A model generated the notes under the pieces. It saw only the letters and a list, made by a program, of their open reading frames with translations. It did not search any database and was not told the DNA's origin. Below are positions 7,781 through 15,634 of a stretch of DNA of 64,000 nt, one piece after another; positions within the stretch are counted from its first letter, which is position 1, and each line of letters opens with the position of its first letter. The stretch is taken from NCBI GenBank assembly GCA_019748095.1, contig JAIEQA010000013.1, forward strand, positions 1 to 64,000, in the 5' to 3' direction. This stretch comes from Caulobacteraceae bacterium (GTDB taxonomy: Bacteria > Pseudomonadota > Alphaproteobacteria > Caulobacterales > Caulobacteraceae). Both the position numbers and the translations under genes were made by a program.

Positions 7781-7869
7781 GCTACCGCTCGACGCGCGGC
7801 GTCTCGCTGCTTGAGCGCATTTTTTCAGGGGTGCCAACGCTCGCGACGCGGTCGCGCGCTGCTTGAGCG
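7781..7869. repeat. tandem pair of an intergenic repeat (GCTGCTTGAG family)
   Basis: Two related segments, about 7781-7817 and 7833-7869, share the layout CGCTCG...TCGC..GCTGCTTGAGCG. The second ends just before the yciB stop codon. A third related copy lies at about 59859-59888 beside gpsA. Confidence 0.5.
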
Positions 7870-7873
7870 GGTA

Positions 7874-8563
7874 TCAGGGGGCGGTGTCGGGGCGGGCGGG
7901 GGCCATGACGTCGGCGGGGGCGTCGGCGTTCATGTTTTTCATGATCAGGGGCAGCTGGGACAGGCCGAAGGCCGAGGAGGCGATCCACAGCACGCCGCGG
8001 AAACTGACCCAGACATCGGCAGGATCGACGCCCTGATAGCCCAGCCGGTCCGCGGCCCAGCCGACCAGGGCCTCGGACCGGATCGCCTCATTGGTCAGGG
8101 CCACGGCGGCGAAATACAGGCCGTAGCGGAAGGTCAGGATGCGCCAGGCCCGGTCATTGATCGGGATGACCGTCCCCAGCAGGGCCTTGAGCGGCTGTTT
8201 GTTCAGATACAGCCCGCCCAGCAGGGCGACGGCCAGCGAGGCGTTGAGCACGGTGACCTTCAGCTTCACGAACAGGTCGTCGTTGAAGACCAGGGTCAGG
8301 ACCCCGAACACCAGGGCAAAGCCGCCCACCAGCAGGGGCATGAGGGCCAGACGTTTCTCGACCCACAGGCCGACGACCACGGCCACGACCGACCCGGCCA
8401 CCAGCCCCCAGGTGGCATGGACCAGGGCCTGATCGCCCGGTTCCCCGCGCAGGCGGAAGAACAGGAAGGTGGCGGCAAAGGCGACCAGCGCCCCGAAATC
8501 CACCACCTGACGGATCCAGGCGGGGGGCTTGCCGGCGGCGGGCGTGTCGGGGGTCTGGGTCAT
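7874..8563 (-). CDS. yciB: inner membrane-spanning protein YciB (septation protein A)
   Basis: This 229-residue membrane protein has five or more hydrophobic helices. Family signs include DFGALVAFAATFLFFRLRG near the N-terminus, the central NDDLFVKLKVTVLNA, and LKALLGTVIPINDRAWRILTFR. YciB/IspZ proteins affect septation and envelope integrity; the molecular role is not settled. ftsY lies upstream on the same strand, beyond a repeat-like spacer. Confidence 0.92.
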   Translation of the reverse strand: MTQTPDTPAAGKPPAWIRQVVDFGALVAFAATFLFFRLRGEPGDQALVHATWGLVAGSVVAVVVGLWVEKRLALMPLLVGGFALVFGVLTLVFNDDLFVKLKVTVLNASLAVALLGGLYLNKQPLKALLGTVIPINDRAWRILTFRYGLYFAAVALTNEAIRSEALVGWAADRLGYQGVDPADVWVSFRGVLWIASSAFGLSQLPLIMKNMNADAPADVMAPARPDTAP

Positions 8564-8582
8564 GAGGTCTCTATAGCGTGTT

Positions 8583-8677
8583 CGTCATGCCCGGGGGACG
8601 TCGTCCGAAGCGGAACCAAGCCGTGACACGTCCATGCGGCGGAAAAATGGGTCCTCGGGACAGGCCCGGGGATGACG
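8583..8677. repeat. imperfect inverted repeat between ftsY and yciB
   Basis: CGTCATGCCCGGG at 8583-8595 is mirrored by CCCGGGGATGACG at 8665-8677 with one mismatch, enclosing a shorter GGAC/GTCC-rich interior. It fills the ftsY-yciB gap and resembles dispersed alphaproteobacterial intergenic elements. It may be a 3' structure of ftsY. Confidence 0.5.
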
Positions 8678-8692
8678 GGGGCGGAGTGGGGG

Positions 8693-9646
8693 TCAGTCCT
8701 CCAGCCCCACCAGCGAACGGGAAAAGGCCCGGGCGTCGAAGGGTTGCAGGTCCTCGATGCCTTCGCCCACCCCGATCAGCTTGATGGGGGCGTCCGACGC
8801 CTGGGCCACGGGGACCAGGACCCCGCCGCGCGCCGTGCCGTCCAGCTTGGTCATGACCAGGCCGGTGACGAAGGCGGTGCGGCCAAAGATCTGTTCCTGG
8901 GCCAGGGCGTTCCGGCCCACGGTGGCGTCCAGCACCAGCAGGGTCTCATGCGGGGCGTCCGGATCGATCTTCTTCAGCACCCGTACGATCTTGAGCAGTT
9001 CGTCCATCAGGGCCGACTTGTTCTGCAGCCGCCCGGCCGTGTCGATCAGGACCACATCGAAGCCCTCGGCCCGGGCTTTGGTATAGGCGTCGAAGGCCAG
9101 ACCGGCCGGATCGGCCCCGTCCCTGCGGCTTTCGAAATGGGCGCCGGAGCGTTCGGCCCAGACCTTGAGCTGTTCGCGGGCGGCGGCGCGGAAGGTGTCG
9201 CCGGCCACGATCATGACCCGGGCCCCCTGCCCCGTCAGATCGGCGGCGATCTTGCCCAGCGTCGTGGTCTTGCCCGAGCCGTTGACCCCGACGAACAGGA
9301 CCACAAAGGGTTTGATCCCCCCGGCCACCCCGTCCGGGCCCAGAGGATCAAAGGTCGCCTGACGCGGCAGCAGCTCGGCCGCCACGGCCTCGGCCAGAGC
9401 TTCCTTGACCTCGAGTTCGTCCGACACCTTGCCAAAGCGCAGGGTGCGGAAGCGCTCCACGATCCGGTCGGTGGCGGCGGGCCCCAGATCGCTTTCCAGC
9501 AGATGCTCTTCCAGCCCCTGCAGCGCGGCCTCGGACAGGGGCTCCTTCACAAAGGCCCCGACCACCGTCTCGGTCATCTGCTGGGACGAGCGGGCGAGGC
9601 CCTGGCTGAGGCGCTGGAACCAGCCTGTCTTCGGCGTATCGTTCAT
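8693..9646 (-). CDS. ftsY: signal recognition particle receptor FtsY
   Basis: This 317-residue SRP-type GTPase has an N domain at residues ~1-95 and a G domain with GVNGSGKTTTLGKIA (P-loop), DTAGRLQNK (G3) and TKLDGTARGG (G4 and beyond). It docks ribosome-SRP complexes at the inner membrane. The long acidic A domain of Escherichia coli FtsY is absent, as is common in Alphaproteobacteria. A degraded copy of its first ~13 codons is found about 1.1 kb upstream, on the far side of the ArsO-like gene. Confidence 0.96.
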   Translation of the reverse strand: MNDTPKTGWFQRLSQGLARSSQQMTETVVGAFVKEPLSEAALQGLEEHLLESDLGPAATDRIVERFRTLRFGKVSDELEVKEALAEAVAAELLPRQATFDPLGPDGVAGGIKPFVVLFVGVNGSGKTTTLGKIAADLTGQGARVMIVAGDTFRAAAREQLKVWAERSGAHFESRRDGADPAGLAFDAYTKARAEGFDVVLIDTAGRLQNKSALMDELLKIVRVLKKIDPDAPHETLLVLDATVGRNALAQEQIFGRTAFVTGLVMTKLDGTARGGVLVPVAQASDAPIKLIGVGEGIEDLQPFDARAFSRSLVGLED

Positions 9647-9677
9647 CCCGTCCGCTTAACGGAGACGGACGGCCGCG

Positions 9678-10730
9678 TCACGCGGGGCGTGAGGGGGTGG
9701 CCGCCACCAGCGCCGCCACCAGATCACGCGCGGTCCGTGCCGCCCCCATCAGGGTGGCGGAGCCGGGGCCGGTCCAGTCGCCATAGCCCGCCAGCCACAG
9801 CCGCGGCTCCTTGATCGACCGCTGGCCCTGAACCGCGACCTTTCCGTCCGGCTCCACCACACCAAGGCCGGTCAGATGGTCGAGCGCCGGGCGAAATCCG
9901 GTGCACCAGATGACGGCGTCCACCGACATCTCTGCCCCGTCGGGCCAGATGACCCCCGTGGCCGTCATTTCCCGGAAAGGGCGGACCGTGCCCAGATCGC
10001 CCCGCGCCCGGGCCTCCAGGACCGGAGGGACCACGACGATGTCACCGACCCCCCCGACCGGGGTTTGGGCCTGCGGGGCCTTCATCCGGGCGACGGCGCG
10101 TTCGAACAGGACGCGACCGTCCACATCATCGGGCAGGAACAGCGGCTCCTGCGTCGTCACCCACAGGGCCCGGGCGACCGGGGCGACCTCGGCCATGATC
10201 TGGGCCCCGCTGTTTCCGCCGCCGACCACCAGCACGGTCTGGCCGGCGAACGCGTGGGGGTCGCGGTAGTGCGCCGAGTGCAGCTGCACGCCCCCGAACC
10301 CGTCCCGTCCGGGAATGTCGGGCACAAAGGGGTTGGACCAGGTGCCGGTCGCGCTGATCACGGTGCGGGCGGTGAACTCCCCCTGATCCGTCGCCAGCGC
10401 CAGATGATCCGGCCGGGCCGTGACCGTCCGGACCCGGACCGGTCGCCGGATCGGCAGGGCGTAGCGCGCCTCATAGCGGGTCAGATAGTCGAGGACGTCG
10501 TCGCGGGTGGGTTGGCCCGGGTGATCGGGCGGCGGCATCAACCAGCCGGGCAGCGAGCTGTAGCCCGCCGGCGAGAACAGCCGCAGCGAATCCCAGCCAT
10601 GCCGCCACGCCCCGCCCGGCCCGTCCCCGGCGTCGAGGATCAGATCCTCCAGCCCGGCCCGGCGCAGATACCAGCCGAGCGACAGACCCGCCTGCCCGCC
10701 GCCGATGACGATGACGTCATGCACCGTCAC
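9678..10730 (-). CDS. ArsO-like flavin-dependent NAD(P)H monooxygenase
   Basis: This 350-residue two-dinucleotide-binding-domain flavoprotein has the FAD motif GGGQAG near residue 10, the NADPH motif GGGNSG mid-protein, and a late CTGFRPAL motif of the flavin-monooxygenase type. Length and the [16 protein letters not shown] segment match ArsO-type enzymes and relatives. No arsenic genes are nearby, so an arsenic role is not supported by context and the substrate is unknown. The gene is flanked by two copies of an ~85-bp sequence covering its own 3' end and the ftsY 5' end. Confidence 0.82.
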   Translation of the reverse strand: MTVHDVIVIGGGQAGLSLGWYLRRAGLEDLILDAGDGPGGAWRHGWDSLRLFSPAGYSSLPGWLMPPPDHPGQPTRDDVLDYLTRYEARYALPIRRPVRVRTVTARPDHLALATDQGEFTARTVISATGTWSNPFVPDIPGRDGFGGVQLHSAHYRDPHAFAGQTVLVVGGGNSGAQIMAEVAPVARALWVTTQEPLFLPDDVDGRVLFERAVARMKAPQAQTPVGGVGDIVVVPPVLEARARGDLGTVRPFREMTATGVIWPDGAEMSVDAVIWCTGFRPALDHLTGLGVVEPDGKVAVQGQRSIKEPRLWLAGYGDWTGPGSATLMGAARTARDLVAALVAATPSRPA

Positions 10731-10755
10731 CCCGGGATCCCTCCCGGACCCGGGC

Positions 10756-10843
10756 GCGGGAACCCGCCTGTCTGGGGCGTCTCGGTCATCCCGATCGCTT
10801 AGAGGAGATGGACGACGGCGTCACGCGGGGCGTGAGGGGGGTG
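10756..10843 (-). pseudogene. degraded duplicate of the ftsY start and arsO-like 3' end
   Basis: This segment aligns, with scattered changes, to about 9614-9699. On the minus strand it reads a tail ending PSRPA-stop, like the ArsO-like gene, and then [13 protein letters not shown], like the FtsY N-terminus MNDTPKTGWFQRL. It cannot encode a functional FtsY. It is best read as a relic of a duplication that now lies on the other side of the monooxygenase gene. Confidence 0.7.
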
Positions 10844-10873
10844 GGACCGGGCCGGCGCAAGGGACCGCATTCG

Positions 10874-11968
10874 TCACGACAGGTGCGCCTCGAAGAAGCG
10901 GGTCAGCCGGTCGAAGGGGATCAGGTCGACGCGGTCATAGAGATCGACGTGACTGGCACCGGGGATGATGACCAGTTCCTTCGGCTCGGCTGCGGCCGCG
11001 AACGCCGTCTCGCTGAAATAGCGGGAGTGGGCGTTCTCGCCGTGGATGAGCAGGATCGGCCGGGGCGAAATCTCCGCGATACAGGTCATCAGCGGGAAGT
11101 TCATGAACGAGAGCGGATTGGTGACGGTCCAGGCGTTGCCGGAGTTCACGGCGCGCGCATGATAGCCGCGCGGCGTCATGTAGTAGTCGTGGTAGTCGAT
11201 CGCGAACTGCGGCTCGCCGCCCTTCAGCACGTTGAAGGCAGGGCCATGGGCCGAGGTTCCATTGCGCGCGTCGTCCCAGCGCTGCCGGCTCAGCTGCTCG
11301 AGGGTCTGCGCGCGCTGCTCAGGCGTGACGCTGTCGTTATAGCCGCGCGACATCACGCGGCTCATGTCGTACATGGTGCTGGTGGCGACGGCCTTGACCC
11401 GCTTGTCGACCGCAACGGCGCTCAGCGCCATGCCGCCCCAGCCGCAGATGCCGATGACGCCGATCCGCTCGCGATCGACCGACGGATGCAGGCCAAGGAA
11501 GTCGACCGCCGCCATGAAGTCTTCGGTGTTGATGTCGGGCGAGGCCACATCGCGCGGCGCGCCCCCGCTCTCGCCGGTGAAGGACGGATCGAACGCGAGG
11601 GCGACGAAGCCGCGCGCGGCCATCGTCTGGGCATAGAGGCCCGACGACTGTTCCTTGACCGCGCCGAACGGACCGCCGACGGCGAGCGCCGCGAGGCGTT
11701 GGCCGTCCCGCCCCCTTGGCCGGTACAGGTCGCCGCTGAGGGTGATGCCGTAGCGGTTGGTGAAAGTGACCTTCTGGTGGTCGACGGCTTCGTCACGGGG
11801 GAACACCTTGTCCCAGTCACTGGTCATGGTCTGTGCCTTTGCATCGGGGGCGGGGAGAAGGGACACGGCGGCCAGGGCGGTCACGCCCGCGCCGGTCAGT
11901 TTCATCAGTCCCCGGCGGTCCATCATGCGGGACGGCCGGGTCCGGGGGTCGGGAGACGTCGGGGTCAT
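10874..11968 (-). CDS. Tat-exported alpha/beta hydrolase (YcjY-like)
   Basis: This 364-residue protein starts with a twin-arginine signal (DRRGLMK, then a hydrophobic stretch and an ALA-type cleavage region ending DAKAQ). The mature alpha/beta-hydrolase domain has VGGPFGAVKEQ, a nucleophile elbow GICGWGG with Cys where Ser is usual, LLIHGENAHS for the acid strand, and GASHVDLYD with the likely catalytic His. The Cys nucleophile resembles dienelactone-hydrolase and YcjY relatives. Internal starts at 11926/11923 would remove a short pre-signal extension. It is divergent from a LysR regulator that probably controls it. Confidence 0.83.
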   Translation of the reverse strand: MTPTSPDPRTRPSRMMDRRGLMKLTGAGVTALAAVSLLPAPDAKAQTMTSDWDKVFPRDEAVDHQKVTFTNRYGITLSGDLYRPRGRDGQRLAALAVGGPFGAVKEQSSGLYAQTMAARGFVALAFDPSFTGESGGAPRDVASPDINTEDFMAAVDFLGLHPSVDRERIGVIGICGWGGMALSAVAVDKRVKAVATSTMYDMSRVMSRGYNDSVTPEQRAQTLEQLSRQRWDDARNGTSAHGPAFNVLKGGEPQFAIDYHDYYMTPRGYHARAVNSGNAWTVTNPLSFMNFPLMTCIAEISPRPILLIHGENAHSRYFSETAFAAAAEPKELVIIPGASHVDLYDRVDLIPFDRLTRFFEAHLS

Positions 11969-12096
11969 GTCGGGCTCCAGGGCTGTGTTCAGAGGGGTTT
12001 CCGCAGGGTGCGGCCATCACGGACGATCCGTCCGGGACCGGGCCGCCACCCGGTTCGCTGTTCGATGAGCCGCAAACTAGAACGCGGGCCGGAATA

Positions 12097-12129
12097 CGAT
12101 TAGTCAGCAAGATCGGCATGAACTAATCG
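12097..12129. promoter_or_regulatory. candidate LysR operator between divergent genes
   Basis: CGATTAGT at 12097-12104 and ACTAATCG at 12122-12129 form a perfect 8-bp inverted repeat around 17 bp, 34 bp before the LysR start. Divergent spacing and a dyad near the regulator promoter are typical for LysR-type control of a neighbour. Confidence 0.55.
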
Positions 12130-12162
12130 ACTTTCACTAACAATGCCGAGGGAGAGGCACGG

Positions 12163-13116
12163 ATGGCCGGACCCGATCTGAACCAGCTGACCTGGTTCCA
12201 GGCCGTCGCCGAGGAGCGCAGCTTTACGAGGGCCGCCGCCCGGATCGGCGTGGCGCAGTCCACGCTCAGCCATGCCATCCGGCAGCTTGAAACGCGTCTC
12301 GGCATCCGGTTGCTGACGCGCACGACCCGCAGCGTTGCGCCGACGGCGGCCGGCGAGCGTCTGCTTCAGACGATTACGCCGAGGCTGGCCGAGATCGGGC
12401 ATGAGATCGAGAGCCTGACCCGCGTGCGGGACAGACCGGCCGGCTCCATCCGGCTGACCCTGTCCGACCACGCCCTCCACAGCGTGGTGTGGCCAAGGCT
12501 GAAGCCGGTGCTGGCCGCCTATCCGGACATCAAGGTTGAACTGATCCTCGACAGTACCTTCCGCAACATCGTCGAGGAGCGGTTCGATGCCGGCGTCCGG
12601 TTGGGCGAGAGCGTCGAAAAGGACATGATCGCCGTCCGCATCGGTCCGGACTGGCGCCTCATCGCCGTCGCTTCACCGGAGTATCTGGCGGAACGCGGCA
12701 GGCCGGTTCACCCCGGGGACCTCGTTTCCCATGCCTGTATCAATATGCGCCACGAGTCGGCCGGCGGCCTGTATGCCTGGGAGTTCGAGAAGGACGGACA
12801 GGCCCTGCGCGTCCGGGTGGACGGCCAGGTCACCTTCAACAACTCCTACGCCATGGTCGACGCTGCCGTGAGCGGTCTGGGGATCGCCTATGTGCCCGAC
12901 GACATCGTCGCCTCGCACCTGGCGTCCGGCGAACTGGAGCTGGTTCTGGACGACTGGTCACCGATGTTCGACGGCTATTTTCTCTACTATCCCGGCCGAC
13001 GGCAGAACCTCGCCGCGTTCCAGATCCTCGTCGACGCCCTGAGACATCGTCCGGGCAGACGTCCAGCTACGGGCGAAACTGGCGGTAACCCGGGGAGCAC
13101 GGGCGCAATCCGGTGA
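12163..13116 (+). CDS. LysR family transcriptional regulator
   Basis: This 317-residue protein has the LysR winged-helix domain at residues ~3-65 (LTWFQAVAEERSFTRAAARIGVAQSTLSHAIRQLE) and a periplasmic-binding-protein-like effector domain from ~90 to 300. The GRxLxx effector features (FDAGVRLGESVEKDMIAVRIG) place it with regulators that control oxidoreductases and hydrolases divergently. The effector is unknown. Its neighbour and likely target is the Tat-exported hydrolase. Confidence 0.93.
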   Translation: MAGPDLNQLTWFQAVAEERSFTRAAARIGVAQSTLSHAIRQLETRLGIRLLTRTTRSVAPTAAGERLLQTITPRLAEIGHEIESLTRVRDRPAGSIRLTLSDHALHSVVWPRLKPVLAAYPDIKVELILDSTFRNIVEERFDAGVRLGESVEKDMIAVRIGPDWRLIAVASPEYLAERGRPVHPGDLVSHACINMRHESAGGLYAWEFEKDGQALRVRVDGQVTFNNSYAMVDAAVSGLGIAYVPDDIVASHLASGELELVLDDWSPMFDGYFLYYPGRRQNLAAFQILVDALRHRPGRRPATGETGGNPGSTGAIR

Positions 13117-13132
13117 TTGTCCGCCCCGGTCC

Positions 13133-13157
13133 GTAACATTCCCGGCCCGTGACCGAA
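13133..13157 (+). promoter_or_regulatory. candidate SigF-type autoregulatory promoter
   Basis: GTAAC at 13133-13137 and CGAA at 13154-13157 are 16 bp apart. This resembles the GTAACC-N16-CGAA element I recall for Caulobacter SigF, although the sixth base is A and spacing from a six-base box is 15. It lies just before the sigma gene, implying autoregulation and a very short leader. Confidence 0.45.
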
Positions 13158-13168
13158 TGGGGGGACGT

Positions 13169-13708
13169 GTGAACACGCTGGAAGCACGGCTCAGGCCGCT
13201 CATGATCCGGGGGCTGGACGGGGATTCGCGCGCCTGGCGCGAGTTCCTCAGCCTTCTGCGTCCTGCGCTTCACGCCTATTTCAGACGCCGCCAGTTTCAC
13301 GGCGACGCCGATGTCGAGGACCTGGTGCAGGAAGCCCTGATGGCCGTCCATGCCAAGCGCGAGACCTGGCGACGGGCCGACCCGGTCACGTCCTGGTGCT
13401 ACGCCATCGCGCGCTACAAGCTGATCGACCACCTGCGGAAATCGGGTCGGGCGCGCCTCGTGCCGATGATCGACGACCTGCCGCTGGAGGGCGACGGCGT
13501 GGAGGACGGCGTGGTCCGGCGCGACGTGGACCGGCTGTTGTCGGGCGTGCCCGCGCGCCAGCGGGCCCTGGTCGAGGACGTCAAACTGTCCGGCTACAGC
13601 CTGGCCGAGGCCGGAGACCGGGCCGGTCTGTCCGAGGGCGCGGCCCGCGTCAGCCTGCACCGGGCGATGAAGGCCCTGATGAGACAAGTGACAGACCGTG
13701 AAGCCTGA
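13169..13708 (+). CDS. ECF RNA polymerase sigma factor, SigF-like
   Basis: This ~179-residue sigma factor has sigma region 2 (DVEDLVQEALMAVHAKRETW and YAIARYKLIDHLRK) and region 4 (LSGYSLAEAGDRAGLSEGAARVSLHRAMKAL) only, the ECF layout. The downstream overlapping NrsF-type anti-sigma gene places it with Caulobacter SigF, known to respond to heavy metals. I prefer the GTG at 13169, since the ATG at 13157 lies inside the candidate promoter -10 box; starts at 13157 or 13202 are also open. The gene faces the bufferin operon, its probable regulon. Confidence 0.88.
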   Translation: MNTLEARLRPLMIRGLDGDSRAWREFLSLLRPALHAYFRRRQFHGDADVEDLVQEALMAVHAKRETWRRADPVTSWCYAIARYKLIDHLRKSGRARLVPMIDDLPLEGDGVEDGVVRRDVDRLLSGVPARQRALVEDVKLSGYSLAEAGDRAGLSEGAARVSLHRAMKALMRQVTDREA

Positions 13709-14354
13709 GCGCGTGAACACCGACGACCTGATCGAACAGCTGGCGGCCGGGGCGGGGCCTATCCCGCCGCATCGCGCGACCGGGCGGGCGGCCGCCTGTG
13801 CGGGGCTGGCGCTGGCCGCCTCCGTCGTCGTCGTCTGGATGACCCTGGGACCGCGCCCCGACCTGGTGGAGGTCATCGGGCAGCCCGCCTTCCTTTTGCG
13901 TCAGGCCTATGCGCTCGCGCTCGCGGGCCTTGCGGCCTGGCTGATGCTGCGGCTGGGCCAGCCGGGCGCACCGGTGCGGCTGCCCCTGATCGGGATCGGC
14001 GGCCTCGCCGTCGCGGTCATGGGGCTGGTCGGGCTGGAACAGGCCGGGCTGGACGGGTCGGAACGGATGGACGCCCTGCTGGGACAGTCGTGGACGCTGT
14101 GCTCGATCCGGGTCGCCACGATCAGCCTGGTGACGACGCCCTTCATCCTTTTCGCCGCGCGGCGGTCGGCCCCGACGCGGCCGGTGCGCGCCGGGTTCGC
14201 CGCCGGGGTTGTCGCCGGGGCGCTGGCGGCCTCTGCCTACGGCTTCTACTGCGCCGAGATCACGGCGACCTTCGTGGCGACCTGGTACACGGTCGGCATT
14301 CTGGTGGCCGGCGTCATGGGTGCGGCTGTGGGACGTTGGGCCCTGCGCTGGTAG
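13698..14354 (+). CDS. NrsF (DUF1109) family membrane anti-sigma factor
   Basis: This 218-residue protein begins with a short cytoplasmic sigma-binding segment (RVNTDDLIEQLAAGAGPIPP) followed by about six transmembrane helices. The conserved Cys-containing CSIRV loop and YCAEITATFVATWY segment match DUF1109/NrsF. In Caulobacter, NrsF holds SigF at the membrane until metal stress. The GTG start overlaps the sigma stop by 11 bp, implying translational coupling. It converges with the bufferin operon with only 13 bp between stop codons. Confidence 0.9.
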   Translation: MKPERVNTDDLIEQLAAGAGPIPPHRATGRAAACAGLALAASVVVVWMTLGPRPDLVEVIGQPAFLLRQAYALALAGLAAWLMLRLGQPGAPVRLPLIGIGGLAVAVMGLVGLEQAGLDGSERMDALLGQSWTLCSIRVATISLVTTPFILFAARRSAPTRPVRAGFAAGVVAGALAASAYGFYCAEITATFVATWYTVGILVAGVMGAAVGRWALRW

Positions 14355-14367
14355 GGGCCTTTCGCCT

Positions 14368-14853
14368 TCAGTCGATCCGCCAGAGCCGGTCCAGGCTCAC
14401 GGCACCGGCCCCATACCGGATCAGATAGACAAGCAGGCCCGCCCAGACCAGATGAGTGGACCAGGCCCCCGGATAGACGAGGACCTGGATCACCGCCGTC
14501 ATGACCAGAAGGGCCACCGCCGACAGGCGCGTCAGCAGCCCGAGCACGAGCAGAACCGGAAAGAGATGCTCCGCATAGGTGGCCAGGTGGGCGGCCAGGT
14601 CACCGGGGATCAACGGCAGGCGGTATTCCTCGGCAAACAGGAACAGGGCGCTGTCGGACACGGCGATCAGGCCGTCGACCTTGGTGCGGCCCGACAGGAA
14701 GAAGACGGCGGCGATGCCTGTCCGGGCGGTCAGGGCGATCAGCCAGTCCGGCAGGAGCCGGCCGGGCAGGCGACCGGCGGCGCGGATCCAGGCCAGGGCC
14801 GCAGGGTCCTCCGGGCGGAGCCGGGGTTCAGACAGGGGCGGGGTGTCGGTCAT
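14368..14853 (-). CDS. DoxX family membrane protein of the bufferin operon
   Basis: This ~161-residue protein with four predicted transmembrane helices has the DoxX pattern LTARTGIAAVFFLSGRTKVDG, TYAEHLFPVLLVLGLLTR, and a closing HLVWAGLLVYLIRYGAGAVSLD. DoxX proteins commonly close bufferin-type operons; their role in them is not known. I use the ATG at 14853, overlapping the bufC stop by 26 bp; a start at 14874 is also open. Confidence 0.88.
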   Translation of the reverse strand: MTDTPPLSEPRLRPEDPAALAWIRAAGRLPGRLLPDWLIALTARTGIAAVFFLSGRTKVDGLIAVSDSALFLFAEEYRLPLIPGDLAAHLATYAEHLFPVLLVLGLLTRLSAVALLVMTAVIQVLVYPGAWSTHLVWAGLLVYLIRYGAGAVSLDRLWRID

Positions 14854-15634
14854 CGGGGACAGGCTCCGGATCAAGGGTCGAGAAGGCGGCGGTGGCGAGG
14901 AGCCCGGCGAACATCTCCGGCAGGTTCAGGGCAGGGTCGGCGGCAAAGGCGTCGCGGGCGGCCTCACCGAGGGATCGCCCGTCCCGGCAGGCGGCGAGGA
15001 AGGCCCATTCGGGACGCGCGAGGCGTCGCCCTGTGACGACATCGTTCGCGCGGACGATGAGCAGGCCCTCGCCGCGTGCGTCCCAGACGGGGGGCTCGAG
15101 GCCGGCGTCCCCGGACCGGTTGGCGATCCAGATCGACGGAACCGTCCAGTCGAACCAGAACAGCGCCACAGACGGGTGCAACTGCACTGTGGACGAGAAC
15201 AGTCGGGCGGGCGTGAGCGCCGCGACGCGGCCGCTGGACAGGACCGGCGCATCGGCGGCCGTGTGCGCCCGGTTCCACGCCCGGTCCAGCCGGGCCACGG
15301 GCGCGAGATAGGGCAGTTCCCGCGCGGGCGGGAAAACCTCCAGCCAGTCGGGGAAGTCCGCAGCATAGGCGTCGAGAACCGGCGAGGTCGGCGGCGAGCC
15401 GGCGGCGAACTCGCCCGCGGCGGCGCGGAACCACTCGGGGCCGACGAGGCGAAGAACCGTGGGATAGAGGGCCTCCAGCGCATCGATCCGGGCCCGGGCC
15501 ACGGTATTGCGATAGACGTCGAGGGCCGCCCGGTTGCGGCTGTCCGGGCCGAGCCAGGGGTCCAGCGCGCGCTCGTCGCCCGCGAGCATGGCGCTGAACG
15601 CGGCCTGAAACCCGTCTCCCGGCCTATCCGGCAT
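14828..15634 (-). CDS. bufC: BufC / HvfC-type maturation partner (DUF2063)
   Basis: This 268-residue protein has an N-terminal DUF2063 helical domain (FQAAFSAMLAGDERAL, LDVYRNTVARARIDALEALYPTVLRLVG) and a winged C-terminal region. Such proteins partner MNIO enzymes in ribosomal peptide maturation; older annotations call them putative DNA-binding. It overlaps both bufB (11 bp) and the doxX gene, so the genes are tightly coupled. Confidence 0.88.
   Translation of the reverse strand: MPDRPGDGFQAAFSAMLAGDERALDPWLGPDSRNRAALDVYRNTVARARIDALEALYPTVLRLVGPEWFRAAAGEFAAGSPPTSPVLDAYAADFPDWLEVFPPARELPYLAPVARLDRAWNRAHTAADAPVLSSGRVAALTPARLFSSTVQLHPSVALFWFDWTVPSIWIANRSGDAGLEPPVWDARGEGLLIVRANDVVTGRRLARPEWAFLAACRDGRSLGEAARDAFAADPALNLPEMFAGLLATAAFSTLDPEPVPDDRHPAPV

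Noticed and set aside
13085-13110. GTAACC at 13085 as a second SigF promoter
   Set aside because: The -35-like box is exact, but no CGAA follows at 15-17 bp (the sequence there is CAAT), so the copy at 13133 is preferred.
10874-13116. LysR/hydrolase pair as an arsenic or antibiotic resistance cassette
   Set aside because: No arsenic transporter, reductase or known resistance enzyme is present; the ArsO-like label rests on family similarity only.
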